Positions 26,452 through 34,502 of a stretch of DNA of 64,000 nt are shown here, in pieces (the stretch's first letter is position 1; each line of letters starts with the position of its first letter). Source of the DNA: Spirochaetaceae bacterium (GTDB lineage Bacteria > Spirochaetota > Leptospiria > Leptospirales > Leptonemataceae); NCBI GenBank assembly GCA_002730875.1, contig PCBI01000005.1, forward strand, positions 62,001 to 126,000, in the 5' to 3' direction. The position numbers were made by a program, and so were the translations under genes. The notes beneath the pieces are model-generated. The model was not told where the DNA came from. It was given only the letters and a program-made list of their open reading frames with translations, and made no database searches.

Positions 26452-28314
26452 GTGCGCATCCCCTATCGCTATAAACTCAGTCTTTCCATCGGTTTGCTTT
26501 CCGTTCTGATCACCGGCGGGGCCCTCTTTTTCTTCTATCGTACCATTTACCGCACCGTTTGGGATCAGATGACCCTGCGCCTCATGGATGTAGCCGGCAC
26601 AGGAATCAGCCTGATGAGTCAGGAAGAAAAGGACTCTCTGGCGCGATTCGCTCGCAAGGTTCAGGAGATAACGCCTGCCGATTCCCTGGGCTCCCGGTCC
26701 CTGGAAGCGATTCCGGCAGGGGACATTGCCGAGCCTCTGGGCGAGGATCAGGTTGTTTCCCTGGAGTCCGAGCCGGACTTTCTGTCCCTGGTGGATCTTC
26801 TAAATCGAATCAAGGATGGCACCTCCAGGGATGGAAAGCGACTGATCCGCTATGCCTATTTTTTGACGCCGGTCCCGGACCGCCCTGGCTACATGCAATT
26901 TGTGGCCGATGCCGATTTCTACGCCTACGATTACAATGAAGATGGCGTGATCGGAGACGAGGAGACCGCCGCTTCCCCGGGCACGCTTTACAACGCCTCC
27001 GAGTTCCTGGAGTTGGCGCGCGCCGAAAAGGAAAAGATCATTACCGCTGACCCCGAGTTCACGGAGGATAACTGGGGTATCATGGTCTCGGCCTATGCGC
27101 CAGTCCTGGACAAGAACGGAAACGTAATCGCCTTGTTGGGCCTGGATATGCTGGCCAACAACGAATACAACCTGGTAAACGATCTCTTCTGGCTCTACAT
27201 AGGAATTGTCTTGATTAGCGTACTGCTTACTGTTTCGGCGGCCTACTTGATGGGTGGACTGCTCACCCGGCCGGTGAACATACTTCGTAGCGGCGCCGAG
27301 CGAGTGCGCAACCGTCAGTTTGATACCGAGATCAATATCAAGACCAACGATGAGCTGGAAGTGCTCGGCGATACGTTTAACGATATGATCCGGGAAATCA
27401 GGGAATACTCCGGCAACCTCCAGAAGCAAAACCAGGCGTTCTTTCGCTTCGTGCCCACCGAATTCGTTCAGATTCTCGGAAAGGACAATGCAGTGGAAAT
27501 TAATGCCGGCGAATCCAACGTACTCAGATTATCGGTGCTGTTCTCGGATATCCGCTCATTCACAACCATGAGCGAAGACATGACTCCCTCCGAAGTACTG
27601 GATTTCGTAAACAGCTACCTGGAAGTAATGGAACCGGTCATTCATGAGCACGGCGGCTTCATAGATAAGTATCTGGGGGATGGAATCATGGCCTTGTTCA
27701 TCGATCGCGATGGTATCTCATCGGCCAATCGAGCGGTGAACGCCGCCATCGCCATGCAAAGGCAGCTGTCCGGATTCAACGAATTCAGGAAGGATCAGGG
27801 GGCGGATCCGGTACTAACGGGCATGGGCATTGCCACCGGGGACGTGATAATTGGAACGGTAGGTACGCAAACCAGGCTGGATACAACCGTGCTCGGCCAT
27901 TCCGTAAATATGGCCAGCCGCCTGGAAAGCCTTACTCCATCCTATGGGATCTCTATTCTGATTACAGAGGATACCTTTTCCGACCTGAGCGATCCGGAAC
28001 AGTATAGATACCGAGAAATCGACACCGTCATCGCCAAGGGAATGCGAAAGCCCAACCTGCTCTATGAGATTTTCGATGCGGATAGCCAGGACGAAATAAG
28101 AATTAAAGAACAGGGGCGACCCCATTTGCACAAGGGAATTCTGCTCTACAAGCTTGGCCAATTTCAAGAGGCCTACAATGAATTTTCGCAGATGTACCGG
28201 CTCAATGAGAATGATCGGATGGCCCGGATCTATTTAAAACGCTGTAAGAAATTCCTGGAAACCCCGCCCCCCGAGGACTGGCAGGGCTCCATGCGATTGA
28301 GCCGCAAAGGTTAA
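26452..28314 (+). CDS. Membrane-bound class III nucleotide cyclase (Cache-like, HAMP, cyclase, TPR)
   Basis: A 620-residue receptor cyclase. N-terminal helix (about 8-30), an extracytoplasmic sensor region (about 35-245; contains VADADFYAYDYNEDGVIGDEE, an EF-hand-like acidic loop), a second helix (about 248-272), HAMP (about 273-325), the cyclase domain (about 360-545; LFSDIRSFTTMSEDMTP and DKYLGDGIMALF carry the metal Asp residues, Lys is kept before YLGDG) and a short TPR-like tail. GTG 26452 is the likely start. The gene is divergent from ilvB. Its stop codon is the first unit of a hexamer array. Confidence 0.9.
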   Translation: MRIPYRYKLSLSIGLLSVLITGGALFFFYRTIYRTVWDQMTLRLMDVAGTGISLMSQEEKDSLARFARKVQEITPADSLGSRSLEAIPAGDIAEPLGEDQVVSLESEPDFLSLVDLLNRIKDGTSRDGKRLIRYAYFLTPVPDRPGYMQFVADADFYAYDYNEDGVIGDEETAASPGTLYNASEFLELARAEKEKIITADPEFTEDNWGIMVSAYAPVLDKNGNVIALLGLDMLANNEYNLVNDLFWLYIGIVLISVLLTVSAAYLMGGLLTRPVNILRSGAERVRNRQFDTEINIKTNDELEVLGDTFNDMIREIREYSGNLQKQNQAFFRFVPTEFVQILGKDNAVEINAGESNVLRLSVLFSDIRSFTTMSEDMTPSEVLDFVNSYLEVMEPVIHEHGGFIDKYLGDGIMALFIDRDGISSANRAVNAAIAMQRQLSGFNEFRKDQGADPVLTGMGIATGDVIIGTVGTQTRLDTTVLGHSVNMASRLESLTPSYGISILITEDTFSDLSDPEQYRYREIDTVIAKGMRKPNLLYEIFDADSQDEIRIKEQGRPHLHKGILLYKLGQFQEAYNEFSQMYRLNENDRMARIYLKRCKKFLETPPPEDWQGSMRLSRKG

Positions 28315-28412
28315 GGTTAAGGTTAAGGTTAAGGTTAAGGTTAAGGTTAAGGTTAAGGTTAAGGTTTAGGTTAAGGTTTAGGTTAAGGTTTAGGTTAAGG
28401 TTTAGGTTTAGG
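28309..28412. repeat. Telomere-like hexamer array (GGTTAA/GGTTTA), 17 units
   Basis: Seventeen uninterrupted 6-bp units: nine perfect GGTTAA, then eight alternating between GGTTTA and GGTTAA and ending in two GGTTTA and a final GG. The first unit supplies the last codon and the TAA stop of the cyclase gene. It lies between convergent genes. Units are in frame with the cyclase, each with a TAA, so copy-number change would not alter the protein. Confidence 0.97.
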
Positions 28413-28493
28413 CCCGGGCACCATCAGACCCATGGCGCATTCGGCTTCAGGCCAACCCGTGCCCCACAACGGGCGCTGCGGGCGCTGACCGCC

Positions 28494-29546
28494 TCAATGG
28501 CCTGGAAGTTCTTTTCGGGCCAGTACTTCCATGGTATCCCCAAATTCATGTTTGAGGGCCCATTTCTTGTAAAAGCCATCGCCCAGATAACGAATCCATC
28601 CGCAGGCGCGCTTCCTGTGGAAACTGGCCGGCCGCACCGCAATCTGTTTCAGTCCGTAAAGCTCCAGGGTCAGAGCAAGACTGTCCGGACTGTAGTCCGC
28701 GAAATGATCCTCGGGATGGCTACTTAGCCACGTTTGAGGCGAGCAACGGAACAGCGGCCCATGATAAGATGGAATGGAAAGAAGCAACAATCCGCCAGGT
28801 TTCAGCAGCCGGGCCAATCGCTTGAAGGCGAACTGTTGATCCGGAAAATGCTCCAGGGTGTAAAATGCGGCGATCAGATCCAGGGCCGCCTGGCCATTGT
28901 GCGACGGCGCATCGCCTTCGCCTGGCTGCGAAGCGTTTTCAACTTTCATTTTGCCCCGCCGATCGGTGGTCGGCGAGTCTTTCGTCTCTGAGCGGTTCGC
29001 CTCCAGGGCTTGCGTCTCCCAGTGGTTCGGTTCCGGTTTTCCGACCTTACCATTCCCCAGGGCCGCCGCCAGAAACCCGGACAGATCTGCAGAGGAAAAG
29101 CTGCCCGCAAAGATGGAATGGCCGCGCCCCCGGGCAAAGTTAGAGGCGAAGTCCGAGATCTCCACACCCAGAGTGCGATAGCCCCGATCATTGGCCTCAT
29201 CCAGAAAGAATCCGGCGGCGCTGCCTATTTCGAGCAATGCGGGTCCCTGCTCCGGCCAGTCCACTTTCGCGCCGGAAACTACCAGCGTCTGGTCCATCCA
29301 ATCCAATCTGGAAGCTGACAGTCGACGAAGATTGGGCTCGTCGTCCAGATAGGATTTGCCGTACTGCGCTTCGTATTCGGAAAGGAAATAATCCGGACCA
29401 TAGTCCAGCGAGCGCGCTTTAAGATAATAGATGATACCGTTTTCGCTTACGGCAAAGTCCTCAGCTTTTTCCAATCCGTGAAATGCGGGATAGACATCTT
29501 CCAGTGGTTTCAGCGGCTTACGAGTGTGCTGGCAGAATGCGGGCAT
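28494..29546 (-). CDS. SAM-dependent methyltransferase with internal low-complexity insertion
   Basis: A 350-residue class I methyltransferase. Motif I is LLEIGSAAGFFLDEANDRG (about 104-122), followed by TLGVEISDFASNFARGRG; the later motifs are DLIAAFYTLEHFPDQ and RLLKPGGLLLLSIPSYHGPLF. Between them (about 160-220) sits a polar insertion rich in Pro, Gly, Asn and Glu that is not part of the fold. The N-terminal region has a FLSEYEAQYGKSYLDDE motif typical of this branch. The J-domain gene ends nine bases upstream, so the two are probably cotranscribed. Substrate unknown. Confidence 0.87.
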   Translation of the reverse strand: MPAFCQHTRKPLKPLEDVYPAFHGLEKAEDFAVSENGIIYYLKARSLDYGPDYFLSEYEAQYGKSYLDDEPNLRRLSASRLDWMDQTLVVSGAKVDWPEQGPALLEIGSAAGFFLDEANDRGYRTLGVEISDFASNFARGRGHSIFAGSFSSADLSGFLAAALGNGKVGKPEPNHWETQALEANRSETKDSPTTDRRGKMKVENASQPGEGDAPSHNGQAALDLIAAFYTLEHFPDQQFAFKRLARLLKPGGLLLLSIPSYHGPLFRCSPQTWLSSHPEDHFADYSPDSLALTLELYGLKQIAVRPASFHRKRACGWIRYLGDGFYKKWALKHEFGDTMEVLARKELPGH

Positions 29547-29555
29547 AAGAAGAAG

Positions 29556-30383
29556 CTAAATGGGCATACCGCTGTCTTCGCCGGTCTGGCCACTTACTTT
29601 GTTTTCGCTTTCCATCACCGGAAGAAGAAAAGCAGGAAATAAAAGGGTCTGGCCGCCCCGAAGCATGCGCACGGTGCCGTCCGATTTTCGGCTCCAGAAG
29701 ATTTCCCGGTAGTCCATCTCCAGCGAGAAAAAGTGCTCCACCGAATGAGCCATGACCATGGCCGCTCTACCTCCCGGCCATTCAAACAGGACAAGAGCAT
29801 GCCCTGGCCGAGCGGTGGCGCTTCGTCCTCGCACAGAGAAGACCGGATACATTCGATTATTGTAGACGACCATGGCTCCGTGGAATCCGCGCTTCTGAAT
29901 CACTTCCTCAAAACGCACAACGGATTTCATCCAGCGAAGCGGCATGGCATACCGAGCTTCGGCCGTTACTACCACCTGGTATTTTTCCGGGCCGGCTTTC
30001 TCGAAGTTGCTGCGATAATGCTGAACCTCTTCGAAATCCACAGCGGAGGGGCCGGGATTGGCGAATCCTGCCGGTCTCTGGCTTCCTTCGGCGGGACGCC
30101 CAGTTTGCCGGTATCCGGTGGCCGTGTGTACCCTGGAGTTGTTTCCAGAATGATTACTGTCAAGATGTGATGGTGCACCATTTGCGGATCGACGCAACTC
30201 TTCCGATATGAGCTCATAAGCCTGGATAATCTCTCGACTGCGTTCTTCGGCCCAGCGCTGGTTGCGCGGGTTGCGGTCCGGATGCGCCGCCAGCATAGCC
30301 CTGCGAAAGCTACGTTTCAAGGTTTGCTCATCCGGCAGCCCATCAAGCTCCAGAAGCGAAAGGCAGGATTCCACCGTTTCCAT
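29556..30383 (-). CDS. J-domain protein fused to a CheW-like domain
   Basis: A 275-residue protein. Residues 5-65 form a J-domain, with LKRSFRRAMLAAHPDRNPRN holding the HPD signature that stimulates DnaK. A polar linker (about 66-125) follows. The C-terminal part (about 130-255) resembles CheW: HGAMVVYNNRMYPVFSVRGR, HALVLFEWPGGRAAMVMAHS and VEHFFSLEMDYREI, in the order of the CheW beta-barrel motifs. No DnaK, GrpE or chemotaxis gene is nearby. The CheW assignment is by pattern and less certain than the J-domain. It could link a chaperone to a signalling array. Confidence 0.8.
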   Translation of the reverse strand: METVESCLSLLELDGLPDEQTLKRSFRRAMLAAHPDRNPRNQRWAEERSREIIQAYELISEELRRSANGAPSHLDSNHSGNNSRVHTATGYRQTGRPAEGSQRPAGFANPGPSAVDFEEVQHYRSNFEKAGPEKYQVVVTAEARYAMPLRWMKSVVRFEEVIQKRGFHGAMVVYNNRMYPVFSVRGRSATARPGHALVLFEWPGGRAAMVMAHSVEHFFSLEMDYREIFWSRKSDGTVRMLRGGQTLLFPAFLLPVMESENKVSGQTGEDSGMPI

Positions 30384-30643
30384 CTATATTACTGGATCGG
30401 TCGATTCCGCAGGCTTTTCACAAATTTTCTGAAATGTAAACCGGGCCCGTTTGCCGCGCAGCGCAGATCGCCCGGGCATTGGCGCTTTGAAGCCCCGAAA
30501 TCAGGCCCAGGGCAGCGAAAAAACCATTTCTGCCTTGGACAGCGCACAGCTTCCCAGGCGCGCGGGGGCAGAAGCTTTCATGCCAGCGGCTTTCTGCTTT
30601 ACCTGGTGGAAGTCAGCACATCCACCGCCAATGCGTACCCAAT
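30384..30643. other. Intergenic region
   Basis: This 260-bp stretch separates the start of the J-domain gene from the end of the glycosyltransferase gene, both leftward. It should hold the J-domain gene promoter. No box, repeat or RNA gene stands out. Confidence 0.35.
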
Positions 30644-32176
30644 CTACTGCGACGGAGGTTTGCGGATATACAAGCTACCGCTTGCAGCCGGACCGGAGAA
30701 TGCCATGGGAATCCTTTCGAAGTCGCCGGAGTTTCGGGCAATGTATTCATCGGCTTTGCCGTTCTGCAGGCCGCTCCCCTCGAGAAGGAAACAGTCAATC
30801 GTTTCGTACTTTTGCTCCGGATCTATTACCCCTTCGGGAAAAGTCAACTTGGCCGGAACGAACTCATAATAGGCGGTATCCGGCCGCACGGAGCGAATGG
30901 CAAAGTATGGATCCGGAATCATGCGAACATAGATAGACTTACATTCACCGGTTTTCTGTACCATCCGGTTCAGAGCATTGGAAACGATTTCCGAGCTATC
31001 TCTGGATCCATGCCTGGAAGCATTCACAGCGCCGATGAGAAGAATACCCAGGCCAAAGCTGCGAAGGATCCATCCTGCACGCTGACGTAGCATGGTCTCC
31101 TTAAACGGAAGCGCAAAGAATGCGGTCATGGATAGTACCAGGTACGGAAAACTGTGCATGGCATACCACCCCTCCACGCTGAGCATGCAAAACGCAGTAA
31201 CCAGAGGCCAGGAAAGCGAAAGTAGAAAGAATCGATTGCTACGCAGAAGCTCCAGGGCGGATTCCAGAGGCAGCCCGGCATCCCACATCTGAAACCATAG
31301 CCAGAGCACCTGTCCACTCACCACGGCCACCAGCAAAGAGACCATCAACATGGACAGAGCTCCTCCGCCAAACTGCGAAGTGAAAACGACGAATATCCCG
31401 CCTGTAGGACCTCCCCACAGGGTAAGCAAACCGGACTTTCGCACAAGCTGGGATACAAACTGCACTTCAAAAATGTCTGGATGTGCTGCGATGTAGGCAA
31501 GCCAGGGACTCGTGGCCAGAAGCACTCCGCAGAAAGCGAATACCAGCCCGCGCCATCGGAACAGATGAAAGATGGCCACCAGGGCCACTCCGTAGAGAGC
31601 AGCAGGATGAGACATGGCCCCCAGCCCCAGAAAGGCGCCGGCCAAAAAGGAATAGTGATCCTTCTTGAAATGAAAGGCCCGAAAGGAATACTGAAGCGCG
31701 AGCAGACAGAAAAGAAGGCAAAGACCGTCCATTCGAATGACATTGGCTCCGCGGACGAAAGCCGGATCCAGGGCCACAAGCAATGGGGCGATGAGGGCTA
31801 CAGGTGGATCTACCTGTAAGGACTGCAGAAACCCTGTAATGAGAAGCAGAATAAGGATGGCAATTATTAGAGACAGTGCGCGACCGGCTTCCAGGCTTTC
31901 GCCGGTCATCGAGTACACGCCGGAAAGCATTACCATGTACAACGGCGAATTCCAGAGTGTAGCTTCTTCCATTCCCGGAACCAGACCATCCAGAACCATG
32001 GTGCGAAAACCTCGTCCCTCGGCGAGCTCATGGGCCGGGTTGGAAAAGAGAGCCTCGTCCGGCCAGGGCGGGGGCTGGGCTCCGCCAAAAAACTGAATCT
32101 GTAAAATGAGGGCCAGGATGGCCGGAAGAGCAAATCGAACTGTACGGGAAAACCGGATGAGCTGGTTCAGAATCAT
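30644..32176 (-). CDS. GT-C glycosyltransferase (GT39/PMT-like), integral membrane
   Basis: A 510-residue polytopic membrane protein with about ten to twelve hydrophobic helices. The first periplasmic loop has PPPWPDEALFSNPAHELAEG, with the Asp-Glu pair that marks lipid-phosphate-sugar-dependent GT-C enzymes (ArnT/PMT type). A later loop reads LDPAFVRGANVIRMDGL. The C-terminal 120 residues are soluble. It would transfer a sugar from a polyprenyl-phosphate donor to lipid A, a glycan or protein. It follows a STAS gene by 14 bp on the same strand, an unexpected partner. Confidence 0.85.
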   Translation of the reverse strand: MILNQLIRFSRTVRFALPAILALILQIQFFGGAQPPPWPDEALFSNPAHELAEGRGFRTMVLDGLVPGMEEATLWNSPLYMVMLSGVYSMTGESLEAGRALSLIIAILILLLITGFLQSLQVDPPVALIAPLLVALDPAFVRGANVIRMDGLCLLFCLLALQYSFRAFHFKKDHYSFLAGAFLGLGAMSHPAALYGVALVAIFHLFRWRGLVFAFCGVLLATSPWLAYIAAHPDIFEVQFVSQLVRKSGLLTLWGGPTGGIFVVFTSQFGGGALSMLMVSLLVAVVSGQVLWLWFQMWDAGLPLESALELLRSNRFFLLSLSWPLVTAFCMLSVEGWYAMHSFPYLVLSMTAFFALPFKETMLRQRAGWILRSFGLGILLIGAVNASRHGSRDSSEIVSNALNRMVQKTGECKSIYVRMIPDPYFAIRSVRPDTAYYEFVPAKLTFPEGVIDPEQKYETIDCFLLEGSGLQNGKADEYIARNSGDFERIPMAFSGPAASGSLYIRKPPSQ

Positions 32177-32190
32177 GCAGAAACAGTTTC

Positions 32191-32544
32191 TTAGCCGGCC
32201 TGCACCTTCTGCAACGCATTCTCCAGGGATTCGACAACGGGGAAGACCCGATCCAGTTCCGTGACTGTAATGATTTTCTTTACCGCCGGAGAAAGCTCGG
32301 CGATGATCAGATCCTTACCATGCTTTCGGAGGGCATGATAAATAGAAAGTAGAGCCCGGACTCCGGAAGATGACATGTAGGAAACGTCCTGGAAGCGCAC
32401 TATGACTGGCGTTTTCTTCTTTTCCAGCGACTTTAAAACAGCGTTTTCGAAGTCCTCGGAATTCGTAATGTCCAGCCGGCCGGCCAGGGAAACGACGAGC
32501 ACTCCATCTTTCTGTTCTACCAGTATTTGGTCAGTACTCATCAT
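32191..32544 (-). CDS. STAS-domain anti-sigma factor antagonist
   Basis: A protein of 117 residues (ATG 32544; ATG 32541 also possible). A single STAS domain is read: VLVVSLAGRLDITNSEDFENAV, then VIVRFQDVSYMSSSGVRALLSI, where the Ser of the MSSSG motif is the expected phosphorylation site. It would bind an anti-sigma kinase when dephosphorylated by a SpoIIE-type phosphatase; one is encoded at 3150 and another at 51958. Lies in a leftward group after the small coiled-coil gene and before the GT-C gene. Confidence 0.92.
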   Translation of the reverse strand: MMSTDQILVEQKDGVLVVSLAGRLDITNSEDFENAVLKSLEKKKTPVIVRFQDVSYMSSSGVRALLSIYHALRKHGKDLIIAELSPAVKKIITVTELDRVFPVVESLENALQKVQAG

Positions 32545-32572
32545 ATCCAGCAATTCCTGCCTTTAAGCTTCG

Positions 32573-32797
32573 TCAATTGTTTCCGGTGGATTCCTCCGCA
32601 TTGTAGGATTCCTTCCACTCAATGGTACGGCGATTCCACTCCTCTCGTTTTTGACGATTGAACCGAAGTTCTTGATCGACAAAATCGCAGAGTTCATCCA
32701 ATTTTTCTCGGTAACTCTGAAGCCTCAGTAATTTGTCCTCATAGTCCACAGTGGAGCTATCGGCATTTTGCACCTTTTTTTCCATCAGGTTTCCCAT
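32573..32797 (-). CDS. Small coiled-coil protein
   Basis: A 74-residue (or 70-residue, ATG 32785 with GGGA upstream) charged protein, rich in Glu, Lys, Arg and Leu. DKLLRLQSYREKLDELCDFV and the following RFNRQKREEWNRR have heptad spacing typical of coiled coils. No signal peptide, no recognised family. It is the first gene of a leftward group with a STAS gene (28 bp gap). ATG 32797 shares the CATG palindrome with the start of the divergent DNA glycosylase gene. Confidence 0.65.
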   Translation of the reverse strand: MGNLMEKKVQNADSSTVDYEDKLLRLQSYREKLDELCDFVDQELRFNRQKREEWNRRTIEWKESYNAEESTGNN

Positions 32798-33485
32798 GTT
32801 TCTTGAACCCTATCAGACCCTTTTGAAAGCCCTGGGCCCCTCTCACTGGTGGCCCGGGGATACCTCCTTCGAGATTATGGTGGGCGCCATTCTGACTCAG
32901 AACACCTCCTGGAAAAATGTGGAGAAAGCCATCCATAGTTTGAAGCATTCAAAGGCACTTCGCCCAAAAACAATGCACTTGATGGAGCACAGTCGGCTTG
33001 CCGAGCTAATTCGCAGCGCGGGTTACTTCAATCAAAAAGCCCGGTGGCTGCATAATCTGCTGGATTGGTACTCGAATTATGGCTACAGCCCGGCCAGAAT
33101 CTTGAAGAGACATAATGCCGATCCACAGCCCATCCGAACGGAATTACTGGCGATCAAGGGCGTGGGGCCGGAAACAGCAGATTCCATTCTCTGCTACGCG
33201 TTGAATCTGCCGGTATTCGTAGTTGATGCTTACACGCACAGGTGGCTGGAACGATTCGATCCGGCCGCCTCCCGGGCTTCCGGCGGCTACTACAAGCTGC
33301 TACAAAACATGGTGGAGTCTGACTTCCGAAGTCGCCTAAAACGGGCCTCGGAAAAGCAAATCACCGGCCACTTCAATGAATTTCATGCCCTTCTCGTTCG
33401 GCTGGGCAACCATTACTGCAAGAAAACGAACCCGCTCTGCAACCAGTGCCCGCTTAAGAACGATTGCGCCAGCGCTCCGGCTTGA
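32796..33485 (+). CDS. Endonuclease III-like Fe-S DNA glycosylase (monofunctional type)
   Basis: A 229-residue HhH-GPD DNA glycosylase. TQNTSWKNVEKAI begins the fold; the hairpin LLAIKGVGPETADSIL is followed by LPVFVVDAYTHRW with the catalytic Asp. The Lys that gives endonuclease III its lyase activity is replaced by Glu (GPET), as expected for monofunctional glycosylases such as MagIII-type 3-methyladenine enzymes. The C-terminal Cys-x6-Cys-x2-Cys-x5-Cys (CKKTNPLCNQCPLKNDC) binds a 4Fe-4S cluster. Likely substrate: alkylated bases (inference). ATG 32796 has an AGG ribosome site; a longer frame from 32751 is unlikely. Confidence 0.88.
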   Translation: MFLEPYQTLLKALGPSHWWPGDTSFEIMVGAILTQNTSWKNVEKAIHSLKHSKALRPKTMHLMEHSRLAELIRSAGYFNQKARWLHNLLDWYSNYGYSPARILKRHNADPQPIRTELLAIKGVGPETADSILCYALNLPVFVVDAYTHRWLERFDPAASRASGGYYKLLQNMVESDFRSRLKRASEKQITGHFNEFHALLVRLGNHYCKKTNPLCNQCPLKNDCASAPA

Positions 33486-33518
33486 CACTGCGGCGGGAAC
33501 GCCAATCCTACCATCCAC

Positions 33519-34502
33519 ATGCTCCGAAAGATAGCCTACTCCCTGAAGAAAGGGACCGAAGAACTGAACTATGGCCGGTCTATCATCTCTGGCTGGGCCG
33601 CCCGAGCCCTGGTGGATGCGTCGCCGGATGCACCGGATCTGCATTTACTGGATCCGGGCTGCGGCCATGGAACAGATCTTCTGAATTGCCGGCAGGCCTA
33701 TGCGGATCTTCTGGACCGAGAAGAGGTTCTGGCCGCGCCCCGGCTACACCTGCACGGAGTGGAGAATTATCCGCCCTACGTCGCCGACTGCCAGAAGGCC
33801 GGAATCCACGTGGAGTCCGTAGATATCGAACGCGACGTCTGGCCCTTCGCCGACGCCAGTATGGATGTTATCATTTGCAATCAGGTGCTCGAGCATGTTA
33901 AGGAAGTCTTCTGGATGTTTTCCGAGTTTTCGCGCATTTTGAAAACTGGCGGAAAGCTCATTCTGGGAACTCCGAACCTGGCAAGCTTTCATAATCGGAT
34001 GCTTCTGCTATTTGGGCAACACCCTACCGCTCAACAAAGCTTCAGCGCCCATGTACGCAGTTTCACTCTACCGGATCAGAAAACCCTGGCCGAAAAGGGC
34101 GGCTTCTTTCGCTTCGAAAAACGTGCGGGATCCAACTTCTATCCTTTTCCGCCGGCGGTAAGTAAACCTCTGGCAAAGATGCTGCCGGGAATGGCCTGGG
34201 GGCTCTTCACCTGCTATGAGCGTACTCAGAATCGAGAACCCTATCTGGAACACCTTGCTTCAGATCTGGCCGAACTGGAGACGCCATTCTACGGTAGCCC
34301 CCAGAATCCAGCGAAAAGGACTGCCTTACCGGGCGCCAGAAAACAAAACGTTAGCGCAACCAGAAGCGGCAAGAAGAGCGGGAATGCAAAAAGCAAGGCC
34401 CAGGGGTCTGCGAAGCGTAGCGCAGCCAGCGGCAGGGACCCCTCCCGAAAATCGACCTCTGCGAAAAAAGCCCGAACCAGAGCCTCAGGAAATAAGAAAT
34501 GA
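33519..34502 (+). CDS. SAM-dependent methyltransferase with histone-like basic tail
   Basis: A 327-residue class I methyltransferase: LHLLDPGCGHGTDLL (motif I, about 42), LHGVENYPPYVADCQKAG, VDIERDVWPFADASMDVIIC, NQVLEHVKEVFWMF and RILKTGGKLILGTPNLASFH, as in ubiquinone/menaquinone-type and sugar-lipid methyltransferases. The last 50 residues are almost only Lys, Arg, Ser, Ala and Gly (for instance SGKKSGNAKSKAQGSAKRSA), a disordered, nucleic-acid-binding type of tail. Its stop overlaps the following reductase gene by four bases (ATGA). Starts 33 bp after the glycosylase stop, so the three may form an operon. Confidence 0.87.
   Translation: MLRKIAYSLKKGTEELNYGRSIISGWAARALVDASPDAPDLHLLDPGCGHGTDLLNCRQAYADLLDREEVLAAPRLHLHGVENYPPYVADCQKAGIHVESVDIERDVWPFADASMDVIICNQVLEHVKEVFWMFSEFSRILKTGGKLILGTPNLASFHNRMLLLFGQHPTAQQSFSAHVRSFTLPDQKTLAEKGGFFRFEKRAGSNFYPFPPAVSKPLAKMLPGMAWGLFTCYERTQNREPYLEHLASDLAELETPFYGSPQNPAKRTALPGARKQNVSATRSGKKSGNAKSKAQGSAKRSAASGRDPSRKSTSAKKARTRASGNKK

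Noticed and set aside
26259..26459. Longer 66-codon version of the ilvB leader frame
   Set aside because: Most of it precedes the predicted transcription start and its ATG has no ribosome site; the 20-codon form fits the promoter better.
28309..28412. Hexamer array considered as a CRISPR or an attachment site
   Set aside because: No spacers, unit only 6 bp, no cas or integrase gene near it.
30384..30643. Region checked for signal recognition particle or RNase P RNA
   Set aside because: The conserved GGAAGGAAGCAGC-type core and other RNA signatures are absent on both strands.
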